From the NCBI RefSeq assembly GCF_964340395.1, contig NC_135563.1, positions 8,378,155-8,442,154 of the forward strand: a stretch of DNA of 64,000 bases, given 5' to 3'. Shown here in pieces: positions 1 through 33,000 of this stretch. This DNA is from Glandiceps talaboti (lineage: Eukaryota > Hemichordata > Enteropneusta > Spengelidae). The position numbers and the translations under genes were made by a program. Each line of letters begins with the position of its first letter. Within the stretch, counting starts at the first letter, position 1. Below the pieces are notes generated by a model. That model saw only the letters and a list, made by a program, of their open reading frames with translations. It was not told the DNA's origin and made no database searches.

Positions 1-354
1 CTACATACTAGGCCACATAATATGAGAAAGGATCTCCATTTTCGCAAAATTAGGTATGACAACAGTGTGGGTTGGGGTTCTGCTCGATGGTCCTACGGGA
101 TTCAGATGGGGATGGGACAAGCGCAAATATGTTTAAAAGTCTTAGACCCGTAGTTCATTAATTGCGAACAATTTTGTACTTTTAACAGCTATATTCTTGA
201 AACTGGAGCACCGCATACTCTGTGCACATGCGACACACTGAGCACATAAATCCTAGCTGCATATCATCATGTGTTATGGACATCTTTAGTGATTGCACAA
301 ATAATGAAGTCATATAGTTAACTATTTTATCGACCATGATTATCTGTCACTTAC

Positions 355-20730
<20,376 letters not shown>

Positions 20731-20792
20731 GGAATGTGACGTAGTATGTGGTATATGCACAACAATAAGGTCAGCCCGGTTGTTCATATTAT

Positions 20793-20893
20793 AATCACTA
20801 AAAACTATTAAAGGACAGAACACAACACAGCTTGGCGGTCAGAGGCAGGTGCCCCTTTTATTTGCACCTACAGGAAAAGAGATGCCATAACAG
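20793..20893. repeat. Terminal direct repeat, distal copy
   Basis: Matches 21231-21330 with few differences. The two copies are about 340 bp apart, consistent with the B1-A2-B2 tail of a Ngaro-type element. It starts exactly where homology with the upstream region of array copies 2-4 ends. Confidence 0.7.
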
Positions 20894-21230
20894 TAGATAA
20901 CAATATAATTCTGTGAACTATATAACATTGAATACCACAGTAATATAGAATATGCTAACTAAATTAGCCATGACTTGATAAATTTGACATGTCCAATTAA
21001 ACTACTTACAACTACAAGTGAAAACAACCAGACGATAGCTACTGCCTAAAAAGTACAATACTTGAAAATTGGTTGTGGGTGGGTGGGTGGGTAAGAAGAG
21101 TTCAATTCACCCACTCTTACTCATATTACTCATACAAGAGGCTGAATGTTTGAAAGTGGACTCCGTCGCTTGCTTAATTAATTCCTTAGAGGACGCCCTC
21201 TTAAGAGGAGTGCTCCCCTCAAAGGCACAC

Positions 21231-21330
21231 AATCACTAAAAACTATTCAAGGACAGAACACAACACAGCTTGGCGGTCTGAGGCAGGTGCCCCTTTTTTG
21301 CACCTACAGGAAAAAAGATGCCAAACAGAC
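21231..21330. repeat. Terminal direct repeat, proximal copy
   Basis: Second copy of the repeat at 20793-20893, lying between that copy and the recombinase gene. Confidence 0.7.
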
Positions 21331-21611
21331 TACCAAGCTGAAACACCCATGGTTGTAGAAACTGACAAGTAACTGAATTAACCTAGGAAACAAGTACTCG
21401 TCTTAGTTGACATTACTAGTAGCTACCATACAGGTACACAAGAAAATAAGCTAACTGTATATCGTATGCCACCATTATGTAAGTCAAAAAGTCTGAAAAC
21501 TCTGGTTACTTAGTTCACTATTAAATACAACAATATTAACTCTACACTAGGAATGATTACTAGGAGACAACCAACTAAAACTCTGCAAAAACCTGTCACC
21601 AGCAGAACTAC

Positions 21612-22530
21612 TCATTTATGAAATGTACGTAGATAAGAGTATAAATGTTGGGAAACTTCTACGCACTGTGTCATAGCTAATTCAAGATACACTCTATAGG
21701 CCTGTGACTTCCAGTCACCATGCAACTGTACGAGTTCACTAGGTGCATGTGTTGAAAAGGCTGCGGTGGCCCCATCCCGGCGAAAACTATGGCCAGAGAC
21801 TTCATTAGGAGGAAATCCCGCAAGTGCTAACAGACGGTGTAAGTGGATAAGAAAGGCAGGAGCCTGGGGTGGAGCAGGAACGTTGTCAAACATGCGCTTA
21901 AGAGCTGATACTAAGCAGAGGGGAGAACCTGGTGATGAAAGTATGGGCACTGAATGTATGCGTTCAGCACACTGATTGGTTTTGGACCAAGTTTAAAGCT
22001 ACCACTACACCCAAGCTGGTGAAGCGAAAATTTTGACGAGCCAAGTGAACCCCCATATCGAATGCTTTTGCAGTAGGGAGTACCAAATTTGACTTGCGCA
22101 AAAACAAATGAAAACCTGTGAGGAATGCTGCCCATAAAGTGATATCAAGCAAAGTCTCCCTGTCCAAATGATCATTAACTGCTAATAAAATTTCTGGAGT
22201 AATGGCTAACTTCTGTTTGCGAAGTTGTGGATACTTATGCCTTACGCCCTGAATGACTAACTTAACTAGAAAATGATGAATGACATCCCCAGATTGACCG
22301 TTGCTTTCTTGCAGGATGCGAACAGCATTTAAATAGTTATGAATGGTACTAACATTAGTAATTGTCTCTGACAAAAACTGAACAAACATACATAATGTAG
22401 ATGGACTGGTTGCACACTGATTTTAAGTGATAAATGATACAAAAAGACAAAAATGTCTTCCACACTGACAAAAAGTTATGCACTGTCCCTTGTGCATATG
22501 CTGCTAGCTGTCTTGTTGAATAATGTTAAA
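21612..22530 (-). pseudogene. Tyrosine recombinase of the DIRS/Ngaro-type element
   Basis: Two adjoining frames (22389-21964 and 21950-21612) plus a frameshifted N-terminus reaching about 22530 cover the protein. The N-terminal core-binding region shows YVQFLSETITNVSTIHNYLN. The catalytic domain shows the first arginine in LFLRKSNLVL, the HxxR box in GHSFRRDGATAAF, the H/W position in LHGDWKS, and the nucleophile tyrosine in AYRVYLE. All catalytic positions are visible but the frame is broken near 21955 and near 22400, so it is read as a decayed gene. The role is integration of the circular cDNA of DIRS-group retrotransposons. Confidence 0.75.
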
Positions 22531-22607
22531 TGTCTGTTGCCTTCTTGTCCTGTAAAATCAAATTACCAAATGTGAGTCATGTTGAACATATCTGAGTTTA
22601 TATATGT

Positions 22608-24131
22608 ATGATTCTTCCATTGTCCTTTCTGATGTCAACTCTTGAAACTGCAAACCATGTGAAGGTGATAAACAGTAAGGACATGACACCCTTGACTGTT
22701 TGTACGATTCATGACAACCCCTTAGAAGGCCCCTTCATTCATGAAAATAAGGACGCACCTAATGCGAATATTGGTATACCAGATGTGACTAATACACGGC
22801 CTCATAGTGTTGATGCTAGTAAATCCAGAGCTAATAAGACCTTAAGTACTCCGGTTAAACATGATAAGGCTAATTCACAGTGTGACCCATTGAGTTTAAC
22901 GTGGTTTACAATATAAAGGTAGCGTCACTGGAATTTTGATGGTTGACTATATTCAATTTTGATTTCTGACTTTGAAATTATTATTAATGGTACCTATTTA
23001 TAATGATGATTTCAATTTTGACGTCAATTTGTGACATATTATTGAGTTTTTTTTAGTATAATTACTTTTGAACATTATTACTTATTGAAATGAGAACATT
23101 GAACTCTGAACGTTGAGATCATTTCAACTATGACTGTTGAAATAATATTGAACTCCACACTGTGAGGCAACTTTGAACTTCTGATAAGAAGAAACATTTC
23201 AACTATGGACATTTTGAGTAATAATTAAGATAATGCGCTAAGATTAGATAAGAGATATTTTAACTTGTTGAAGACAAGTATTTTACGTTTATGCCGACGT
23301 GTGATTTTCTGTCGACATAAGTGATTTCAATAATTTTATTAACATACTTTTATTAACATTCTAACATCTAAGTGATTTCAGTGACTTTAAACTTTTACTA
23401 ACATTTTAACATTTTAACTACAACAAAAAAAAACCCCCAAAAAACCAAAACAAAACAAAAATTAATTATTACCAATTTTCTATTCTTTGATTATATTTTA
23501 CCTTACACAGAATGCCTTTGAATTTTGAATTTTACTCAAATTTTCTATACCTTTTATTACTCTTTATTATTCTTTTTCAATTTCAATTGCTTGTTTTGGG
23601 GACAAAACACTATGGAGTAGGGGTGGTGTTACAAAGTATATAATTGTATTATAAACACAGTAATTGTATCTAGGTTACCCGACCGTGTGAGGTCTAATTG
23701 ATTAATGAGATAGTAATACGAACTAGGCCATGTTATTACTTGTAATTAAGTGAATGTTGCAAGTGTCACTACAAGTGATAAATCACAACTTTTAATGAAT
23801 TCAGCTATAGTAGAAAAGGGTATTTTCAAAATAGTTTATCTCTGAATTAAATTAACTGTAGTTCATAAACACTTCCTATATAAGGAAAAGAATTGAAGTT
23901 TACTGTAAACATGTTATTTACTAACCATATTTGTATTACGGAATGAAGCGTTGAATTTGAATAAAATGTGAATGTAGGGATATGCTAAAGGCCAACTGAT
24001 ACGAGGAGAGATCTGGCGGGGCGGAAGAGAGCAACACGTCTGGATTTACGGTGACTGATCTGCATCGTAGTAGGAATAGCTACGGGAACTAATTGTTTCT
24101 ATCTAGTTTGAACTGCTGTAAGTGAAAGAAA
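22608..24131 (+). mobile_element. 3' fragment of an LTR retrotransposon nested in the DIRS-like element
   Basis: A plus-strand reading frame tail (22608-22916, unrecognised, with LTVCTIHDNPLEGPFIHENK) is followed by about 650 bp of AT-rich sequence. A purine-rich tract (GGAGTAGGGGTGG, 23611-23628) comes next, then TGTTACAAAG, which looks like the start of a 3' LTR. A TATATAAGG box at about 23877 fits an LTR promoter. No second LTR copy is found in the window, so the 5' part is missing. It separates the RNase H and recombinase parts of the host element. Confidence 0.45.
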
Positions 24132-24159
24132 ACGAATCCAAAGCTCTCGTATTGTTGGT

Positions 24160-25722
24160 TTAAGCATACACCTTCTTCACCAAAAGTAATATTTTGTGTG
24201 CTTGTGAGTTTATCCACTGAATGCGTATCCTGAGATTCTGGTACCTCTGAGATTGACTGTGTGTGTCTGAAGTTACAACTTGAATTTGGTCAATAACTAT
24301 CAACACCAAAGACAAGTCGGTAACACTACAAAGTGCTTGTAGGAGGCATGATATGAACTCCCTGCCGGCCCGCACACAACCAGCGAGGAAGGCAAGCTTA
24401 CCAATCAGGGACTGTAACTGCTGCTTTGTGGCCATTTTCTTTGTTAACCACATTTGTAAAATTGGTTTAATGTCTTCTACCTTAGATTTAGGTATACATA
24501 TGGTCACATCATTTGAATTAAATTCTGATGATTCTGATGATTCCTGTAACCCCACCTCTGCTTATAGATTACCAAGGTGACTATACATACTATCTGCATT
24601 GTCGGGAACATTTGCACCCCAAAGTCATCAGGTAGTTAACACAGGAGACCCAGATACCTTAAACAAGTAAGTGATTGCGTTAGTTGTCCTTTGACAGGCA
24701 ATGGATGCAGTGCGAAGGCCAAATGGCATTTTTGCATCAAAATACAGCTGATCCTCCCACTTGTAACCAAGTAAGTTATAATCACTAGGATCCACTGGAA
24801 TTTGCCTATACACCCTATGTAAATCCCGTTTAAACATCAAACATCCATAACCTTTTGTGTTCACAATGTTGGATAATGCGTCAATGCCTGGATATGTGAC
24901 AGTAAATGGGCCATCTAAATAACTGTCTGTTGGGATACCGTCATTAACAGACTGCCCTGTTGGGAAACTGAGATCAAGAACTATTCTTCTATCCACTGAA
25001 CCCTTCTTGGGAACAGTCTGCAAAGCTAAAGTCATGATGTCACCAATGAAGGGGTTCTCCCTAAACGGCCCTATAGCTGCATTATACTGTAACTCCGTAC
25101 GTATATACTTGTGAACATGTTCGCCATATTGAATTGAATTTGAATTGAATTTGAATTGCAAATTGACAAGCAGAACCATGATTTCTGTTTACTGGAAGGG
25201 GTGGGGTGACTGAAATGTAATTAATTGGCCAACCATATTCTAGGAAATCGCAAATTTCTCTCATGGTACGCCTGTAATTTACTGCGCCAAGTTGGTATCT
25301 AAATTAGACTGAACAGGAAGATGAAACCCCCTATAGTTTGGTTTCCCCGACTGAGAAACCAGATTGTGTAATTTGACAGCTGTGTCCATAGCAATAGAAA
25401 CATCCTGCTGCCTACTAACTGTACAGGGAGTACTATGGTCATCCTTAGTTGTATAAAACATGGGAGCTTCAGCCCTCAACTTAGATGTTGATATATTAGG
25501 ATAATTGTCAATAGGCTCAGTAATACAATAGCCATTACTGTGAGGTTGAGTATCACATTCTACTGGAGTTGCAGGCACAATAACACTACGTAAAGAACTG
25601 TCAACTGGGTCATATGATTTGGTAGCCTCTAAACTGCAAATGCAATCTATAGCTGAATGAATTTTGCAATTATCTGTAGTTTTATATTCAACCTGTGTTA
25701 CTGACGCAGTAACATTATACAA
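24160..25722 (-). pseudogene. Reverse transcriptase/RNase H polyprotein of the DIRS/Ngaro-type element
   Basis: From the N-terminal side: AMDTAVKLHNLVSQSGKPNY and REICDFLEYGWPINY, then the RT fingers (ELQYNAAIGPFRENPF, VPKKGSVDRRIVLDLSFP) and YGCLMFKRDLHRVYRQIPVD. The palm-like block LLGYKWEDQLYFDAKMPFGL and the AcQRTTNAITYLF helix follow. The connection/RNase H region (IPKSKVEDIKPILQMWL, LQSLIGKLAFLAGCVRAGR) is at 24555-24160. A short AATTGAATTTG repeat at 25131-25160 coincides with a frameshift that splits the RT start. RT and connection lie in different frames. This is a dead copy of a YR-retrotransposon pol. Confidence 0.75.
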
Positions 25723-26240
25723 AGTACTATCAATTGGTTCATGTGATTTGGTAGCCCTACACTATATAGGCAAACTAATGCTGAGCAATGGCTGCAGTCA
25801 TCAGCAATATCACCTGTGTGAGCAGAATTCGGTAAATCTTGTTGTGAAAGCTCTACATCATCAGATACATTGACTGACGGTAAAAACTTCACAACAGTGG
25901 TGACAGGGTTACTACTATTGATACTCTCATTACTCAATACACAAGTGGATTGATCATCATAATATATGTTATCTACACGTGACTGTGAATCATGGTACTA
26001 ACATGCATGGTACTAGTATTACATATAGGCATTGTATGCCAATCTGAAAAATACCCATCACCCACAAAATTTGATACAGCAGTAGAACTATGTTGAACAG
26101 TATCAACATCATCATCACAAATATCATTGATATTATTATCATTTGTTTGAAAATAGCCCCCCCCCCTTCGGATCATATCATTTGCGTCCCATGACCTACG
26201 CATTACTGATCCGAAGGCGGGAAAAAGTGAAGTGCGGTCC

Positions 26241-26563
26241 AAAGGTCATTCTCAGTAAGGGAGCCTTCAGTATCTACAAGGGGTGGGGGACACATTTTAC
26301 AATCCGTAGTTATGTGACCAGATTGAAGATTCAATTACTGTCAATTTTTTGTGTGTTTTGAGATGTAAAAGTCAGATCAGCACTCAACATTTATTTTCAG
26401 GAGTACTTTACATGTCAAAATAAAAAAATTAAAAAATACATATATATTTTAAGAAAATAGTTCAAGAAAACGATGCATTTTGTTGAGTATATCATCTCAT
26501 CTTATCACTCACACTGTCCGTGAACGTTGTTGTTAAAATATGATGGTGATGGTAGCAGTGATG

Positions 26564-26621
<58 letters not shown>

Positions 26622-27470
26622 GGTTTTGAATGTCATAGAGAACACGAACAGTTATACATGTACATACTCGGCCCAAGTAGTACCAGTGAGTCAGAAGGTG
26701 ATGATGATGATAATGATGATGATGATGACAATGATATCAGGGAATATTTACAAGTGACCAGATCAGGCAGAGTATGTACAACATTGAAAGCACGTTTTCG
26801 ATACTAACTCGATTGTGTATGATTATAAGAGAAAGGTAACTAGCCAGCCTTTTACTGTTTGTCACTTTATATGTACAAATATTGCTTTCTAATACACAGT
26901 CAAAATCATTTAATTTGTATGGATACATATCATGGGAATATTGATTAACGTTCAGTATATGCAATTGTCATGGGGAGGGTCATGGTTTACAAAATGGGAC
27001 AAAGGGGCCCGGGGAAGGTCACTTTTTACAAATGGAGAAAGGGGGGAGGGTCATGTGTTACCTAACGGACCATGTGTGATTTCCTCTGCCCCCCCCTGTA
27101 AATACTGAAAGCTCTCTAAACACAGCGCGACCGTCAACACTCAGTAATTTGTGAACCGTTGTCACACTTTGTCGCACTGTAACTTTGTATTTACATGTTC
27201 AATGTACATGAAAATTTTACAAATTGAACATCATATATTTAAAATTATCACCAATTACTTTATTTTTGGTAAATCGGAAGGAGTTTTGTTTTTAAGAAGA
27301 AAGTGTGAGGTGGGGGTGCAATTTCTCACTCTGTCCGACAGCGGCGATGACGTCACTGAAAACCTAGATTATGCCAGTCAGCACCACCCTGTACTCCAGT
27401 GACAGACGAAATAGAATAATCTGACATATGGAACGAATGTAACATGTTTGCTGGGGTAACTAGTACATTA
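26241..27470. other. Intergenic, GAT-rich tracts, no gene recognised
   Basis: A perfect 11-bp hairpin (CCTTCGGATCA / TGATCCGAAGG) spans about 26166-26220. (GAT)n tracts are at 26556-26620 and 26698-26730. Nothing else is recognisable. A plus-strand frame ending near 27402 (SDSGDDVTENLDYASQHH) is protein-like, but I cannot place it. Confidence 0.5.
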
Positions 27471-27474
27471 GCAC

Positions 27475-27953
27475 TAGCCACACCACCTCATACTGGACCA
27501 TCCTGGATATGGGACATGTACCCTGGGTAGCAGGCAGGGGGTTGTGGCTGTACCATGTATGGCATAACCGGCTGTGGCATTTGAACTGGTTGGTAGTATT
27601 AAAGGGTATGACAAATATGGATATGTTGATCTGTACATGTATTGGAGTTGCTTCCCCATGACAAGTCTAGATATTTGCTTGAGGGATGTGTGGGAACCTA
27701 TTTCCTGCACCGTACCCCCCACCCCCGGGCGATATCCTTTCCTTGGGTTACCATAGTTACTCCCCTTTGTTACTCCCATAGTTACTCAAGTGGGTTAACC
27801 CTTGAATTGATAACCTCTACTCCAGAATATATCATAGCATCGCCTCTTAGTTGACGGACCTCGTCCGTAAAGATGTTGGTCTAGTTTCCGAGGTCGTTGA
27901 CATGGTTGGTTTATCCATGCTAGTGTACGTGGTTGTTGTTGTTGTTGTTGTAG

Positions 27954-27990
<37 letters not shown>

Positions 27991-28030
27991 AATTGTACTG
28001 TGTACCCCAGTGGTATGTGTTTGGGGGGCA
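27475..28030. repeat. Low-copy duplicated segment A with Pro/Gln/Tyr-rich minus frame
   Basis: Bases from about 27590 to 28020 match 51430-51778 (shared GATATGTTG, TTTCCTGCACC, GAATTGATAACCTCTAC and GTTGACATGGTTGG stretches). A (GTT)n expansion fills 27925-27990 in this copy only. The minus strand at 27590-27485 reads YYQPVQMPQPVMPYMVQ, QPPACYPGYM and a stop, the composition of a proline-rich cytoplasmic tail. It could be a terminal exon of an unrecognised gene or part of a transposon. Confidence 0.5.
27925..27990. repeat. (GTT)n microsatellite
   Basis: About 20 GTT units with one interruption, absent from the paralogous segment at 51740. Confidence 0.95.
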
Positions 28031-28171
28031 GTAAGTAAGTCACCTGGGCCGCTACTTGCTAATGGAGATGCTCAGTTGGACTTGAAATTGGGAGATCGAA
28101 AGGTTAACCTGTCGAAGAAGTTAGGGCTGCCGCCATATCTAAACCTATATGTTCATCCACCTCTAGCGTGG

Positions 28172-28175
28172 TATG

Positions 28176-28209
<34 letters not shown>

Positions 28210-28298
28210 TGTAACGTATGTACGTACGTACGTAACGTAACGTAGGTGTATGTATGTATGTATGTATGTATGTATGTATGTATGTATGTATGTATGTA

Positions 28299-28329
<31 letters not shown>

Positions 28330-28366
28330 ATGTATGTATGTATGTATGTATGTATGTATGTATGTA

Positions 28367-28418
<52 letters not shown>
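28172..28418. repeat. (TATG)n / (TG)n microsatellite
   Basis: Blocks of TATG units alternate with TG tracts and an ACGT-rich interruption at 28210-28245. The long open frames across it on both strands are artefacts of the repeat. Confidence 0.95.
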
Positions 28419-28419
<1 letters not shown>

Positions 28420-28619
28420 TTATATGTAATCCATGCATCAAAATATGGCATCCGACAGCTATGCAAATTACATAATCGCGTGAGTGAATACCAACACAAG
28501 TTTGAATATATGCCCTGGATTGAATGAAATAAATAAGAGGGGGATGATAAATAAATTGACTTGTGTAAAACTAAATCTAGTACTACTTAAATAAAACAAA
28601 TTGCATGAAAGTGGCATCC

Positions 28620-28870
28620 AATGGCACTTCATAAAATTAGAAACATTCATTCTTAAGACATTACTTAATTAACGAAGATTGCTATTTATGTTAATGACTC
28701 GTTAGCATTTATATTAAGTTTGCTAAAACATAATCGGTTCTTACAGTTCCCAATGGAAGGTGCGCGTCAAAATTATAGTTTTTTTTAGCTATAATAGTTT
28801 TCAAGGACAGACGGACAGGCAGACAGACAGACAGACAGACAGACAGACACACACACACACACAGATTCAC
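28620..28870. repeat. Partial dispersed repeat ending in (CAGA)n/(CA)n
   Basis: The ATTCTTAAGA...TTATGTTAATGACTCGTTA monomer resembles the unit of the 905-1690 repeat, followed by a CAGA/CA tail at 28805-28862. It lies downstream of copy 2. Confidence 0.5.
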
Positions 28871-29265
28871 AGACAGAGCTATAACATAAATGCAGTTGCG
28901 TGAAACACCAAAAATTGAGTTAAAAAGCGAAGTCAAAGGAAAAACAGTTAAGTCTGCAATGCATATAGGTGACTAAATGAAATGAATGTGTACATTAAAC
29001 TGCTGTTTTTCGTATTTATTGGTGCCCAAAACATCATGTCATGATATAATATTTCATCATATCCGAAATTTCCGAAACCCCGAAATTGTGCACACCACGT
29101 CCCTTCAATAGTGTAAGATCCCCAGAAGAATTTCCAAAAAAGAGAAGAAAACAATTATTTTCATATGCCCGTTGTCTAATGATTAAAAGATTACACATAT
29201 TTCCAGCTACGTTTGTCAATTTTCCTGTACACCTATAAAGTTCCTTGGCTAATAGAATCGTTTGT

Positions 29266-29941
29266 TTACAGGAATTCAGAGTTTATCCAAGCCAATTCTA
29301 TACACGCACGATGGCGCCCTGCATATTTTCCATAATTTCTGATGCTTACATACTGGTTTTCATGGACAGACCAAAGACGAAAACCATAATCTTCCTGTAG
29401 AGCAAGTAGTGGCTGGTAAACTGCTGCAATTGGCGTATTGGTCGACCTTACTTTATTGAAATGTAATTCAAAATTCATTTGTTTGACATATCTTAGCACA
29501 CCACTCGTGATAAGCTGTGGTAATACTGACAATTCACTTCCCTCGATGTCAAATTTTAACACGTCTAGAGGTTTCTGTAGAAAGTATAAACAAAGGTAAT
29601 GAGCTCAATACTGGCGGTTGCAAAATAATTCATGCAAATTCTGCCATGTTATTAAATGTTTTTATGACATGTTTTTTATCAAATTACTTTGAAAAAGAAT
29701 ACATGAAAGTAATGAAATATAAGCTAATGCAAATCGACAGCTTTTAAGAACAGAAATAAATTGATACATTATCTAGCTTGTAAGGTAAATTTCCCCGCAT
29801 CAAAGCTTGTTTTTAGAGTAAATGAATATGGCATGACATCATATCATGAACAAACTAAAACTCGACATTGAGTCAAACGTATATGTCCTCAAGAATTATT
29901 GAAAACATTACAGTTACACTGTATAAATGTCTTTGTTTGTT

Positions 29942-30005
<64 letters not shown>

Positions 30006-33000
30006 AGATATTGAAGATGATAATATTTCAATGCTAAATTGCAGGAAGGAAACAACTTCATCCGACAAATTAAAGTAGGCAAAGTACATGTCATTGATTG
30101 CTATTATAAAATGAAAACTTGTTGAATAGGAAAAGCATTGTTTATAAATTTAAGACATATCCAAAAATGCACTTGTCATACAATGATAGGGAGCTACTAA
30201 AAAATCATGGTTTGAGCAAAGGCTATTCTGCAATGAACCAGATATTGTAGTGATATCAATGTTTACGTTTGTGAGTTTTTCAACGATTCTGCATTTATAT
30301 TTACAACGTTGTAATATGAATATTCGCTGCGTTGTCATGTCTGCAAATACAACTAAAAAAGACTATGTTACCTTTACTTGTTTCAGTGTGCGTTTCAAGC
30401 CTTCCAGAGTTCGACATTTCATCTTCTCGGTGTTTTCGTTTTTAGCACAAAGTCCATAATCATAGAACCATATGTGTTCGGAACGCTTGTGTGCACTCAG
30501 ATTAATACTACAGGAAGGAAACATATATAGGATTTAAACTCAAATGAATGGAAAATGTTCACAATGCATATGTATTCATAACCTGTGCATTTAGCTAATG
30601 ATGATGTACATATGTGTATGTGTAAATGCTTGGTAGAATTTGCATGAGTGACAACCTTTGTGTGTTTTAAACTAAACAAAATGTAAAAGACAATTGATAG
30701 GCTAAGTCCAAAGTTGATATTTGAAATACCACTATAGGTGTATATTTTATGATCTGCTTTGCCCCTCATCCATAACTTGATAGCAGAAATAGCTGATGGC
30801 CCGTTCGTTCTTGTATCTGTTAAAGGTTTTGAATTGAGACTTTGTACGCTTCTTTGTTTAAATTTTTGTCCTAATTATAATTCCGGTAAATTGATTTTGA
30901 ACGTATCATTTCATATAATTCATCAAACAGGAATATTGCACCATCGTTACCACGTTTTGTAAATGGTCAATATGCGAATAGTCCGATGACCAATAAGACC
31001 AGAGGATCGTCCAACGGGACAGGACGAAATCAAAGTGCAATGGCTATGTTGAACTGCTTAGACGTGGTTGTGGTAGATTGTGCTCTGCATTGCTGCAGAA
31101 TGTGTGGGTACAGTTTCACTGGTAATGTATTACCTTATAATGAATGGAAGTGTTTAAAGTATTTGATTATACATACGTTGGATCGAAGCTGTACACATCA
31201 CAACCATAATCAGCCATAGCATCATCAAAAGACCAGTCGTGAGCAATTCTAAAAAAGGTGACATTTTGTAAACTCATAATTTGCACATGACTCTGTTTCA
31301 ACCCAAAAGTCAAATCAGACTTCTCTACAATCATTAGTAATTGTAACCCATTCCTGTTCAGTAGGATACCAAAAACCATACCACAACCAAAGTAATATCT
31401 AATTCATGGACATGTCAGAATATGCTATATATTAGGCCACATAGTATGAGAAAGGATCTCCATTTTCGCAAAATTAGGTATGACAACAGTGTTGGTTGGG
31501 GTTCTGCTCGAGGGTCCTTTGGGATCCAGATGGAAATGGGATAAGGTACACACAAGCGCAAATATGTAGACCCGTAGTTCGTTAATTGCGAACAATTTTG
31601 TACTTTTAACAGCTATATTCTTGAAACTGGAGCACCGCATACTCTGTGCGACAAGCTGAGCACATAAATCACAGCTGCATATCATCATGTGTGACATCTT
31701 TAGTGATTGAACAAATAATAAAGTCATAGTAAACTATTTTATCGACCATGATTGTTTGTCACTTACCCAACGGAATACACGAGGCAATTGTTAGGCTTTA
31801 TCCCCATATCCATACAGACATTCCAGCCCCCATCCTTCAAGTGTCCCATTCGACGACTCTCTGAACAGTTGTATTGTATAGTTGTAATTGTATTAAATAG
31901 CAATCCATACGCTTCAGCAACGGCAGTTGAAATTTTCTGTTTGCCTTGTAGATTGATGATCTTTGGAGATGGTCTTTGCTGATGATCTTGTCGATACGTC
32001 TTGTTTTCCCCAGATCCATATGCTTGAGCAACGGTAGGTGAATTTTTCTGTTTCCCTTTTTGATTGATGATCTTTGGAGATGGTCTTTGCTGATGATCTT
32101 GTCGATACTCCTTATTTTCCTCAGATACATCCGATATTTCTTTTCTCTGTACACATTTTGGCACATTGTAGACATATAGAACCTGTGATTACATTAAAAT
32201 TACACCGTTTAACAATTCAGTAGCTTAATTCACGAGGCCTCTTCTCCAAAACAAATCAAAAAGAAATTGTTGACATAGTGTTTTATTGTCAGGTCAGGAT
32301 GGTAGATATATTTGACTTGCCCACAACCACACTATCCTGGTCGGTCCTCATTGAATGTAGAGGGAGTAGAATGAAACGGCCACCACCGAATCTATGGCCA
32401 AAGTGAAAGCATCCTTGAAGAATATACTCTTGGATACCTAGATTTTAACTGAATGACTGCGGTAAGGGTAAAGTGTTTAGATTTTCACTCTTACACACAA
32501 TAATTTTTTGGAATGCAACATAATATATGCGATCAGCTATGTTGCAGTATGTATCAAATTGAATTGAATTTGAAGTATGCATTTGAAGATATATAACCTA
32601 ATTTACTGAAAAAAATTAATTATGCCAATGAGTCATTAAAACTAAAAGCTACATCACCAAGATCTTTAGAAGCTGTGCACTTTGTTGTGTTCAATTGCAT
32701 TGGATTTGAAAAGTGCATTCTTAAGATTTAGCCTAATTACTGAAAATCTTTAATTATGCAAATGACTCATTAAAGCTAAGCATTATATCAATAAGCCTTA
32801 TGAGACATGCGTGTGTATTGATAACACCTCCGAACAGTAAGGGGTCTATAAAAGCCTCAATGGCTTCCTTCCCCATGGCCATGTACATTCATGGGTACAA
32901 GCACGGTGAAGAAATAAAGGCATTCATTTATTGCATAGAACGACCCTTGCCAAATTATATGTCCTTTTGACCAAATTTGGAGTATTGGTGTGGCTTTTTA

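Larger units (their letters stand above)
20793..26240 (-). mobile_element. Tyrosine-recombinase retrotransposon (DIRS/Ngaro type), degenerate
   Basis: Minus-strand order is N-terminal polyprotein region, reverse transcriptase/RNase H (25722-24160), then tyrosine recombinase (about 22530-21612), the gene order of DIRS-group elements. A repeat of about 95 bp (AATCACTAAAAACTATT... to ...GATGCCA) occurs twice in direct orientation beyond the recombinase, at 20793-20893 and 21231-21330, as in the split direct repeats of Ngaro elements. The left end is defined because array homology upstream of exon 1 stops at 20792. The 5' end on the right is not resolved; 26240 is approximate. Several frameshifts make it inactive. 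Confidence 0.7.

Noticed and set aside
24628-25179. Host gene interpretation of the reverse-transcriptase frame
   Set aside because: RT, RNase H-region and tyrosine recombinase blocks in element order, with frameshifts, mark it as a transposon.
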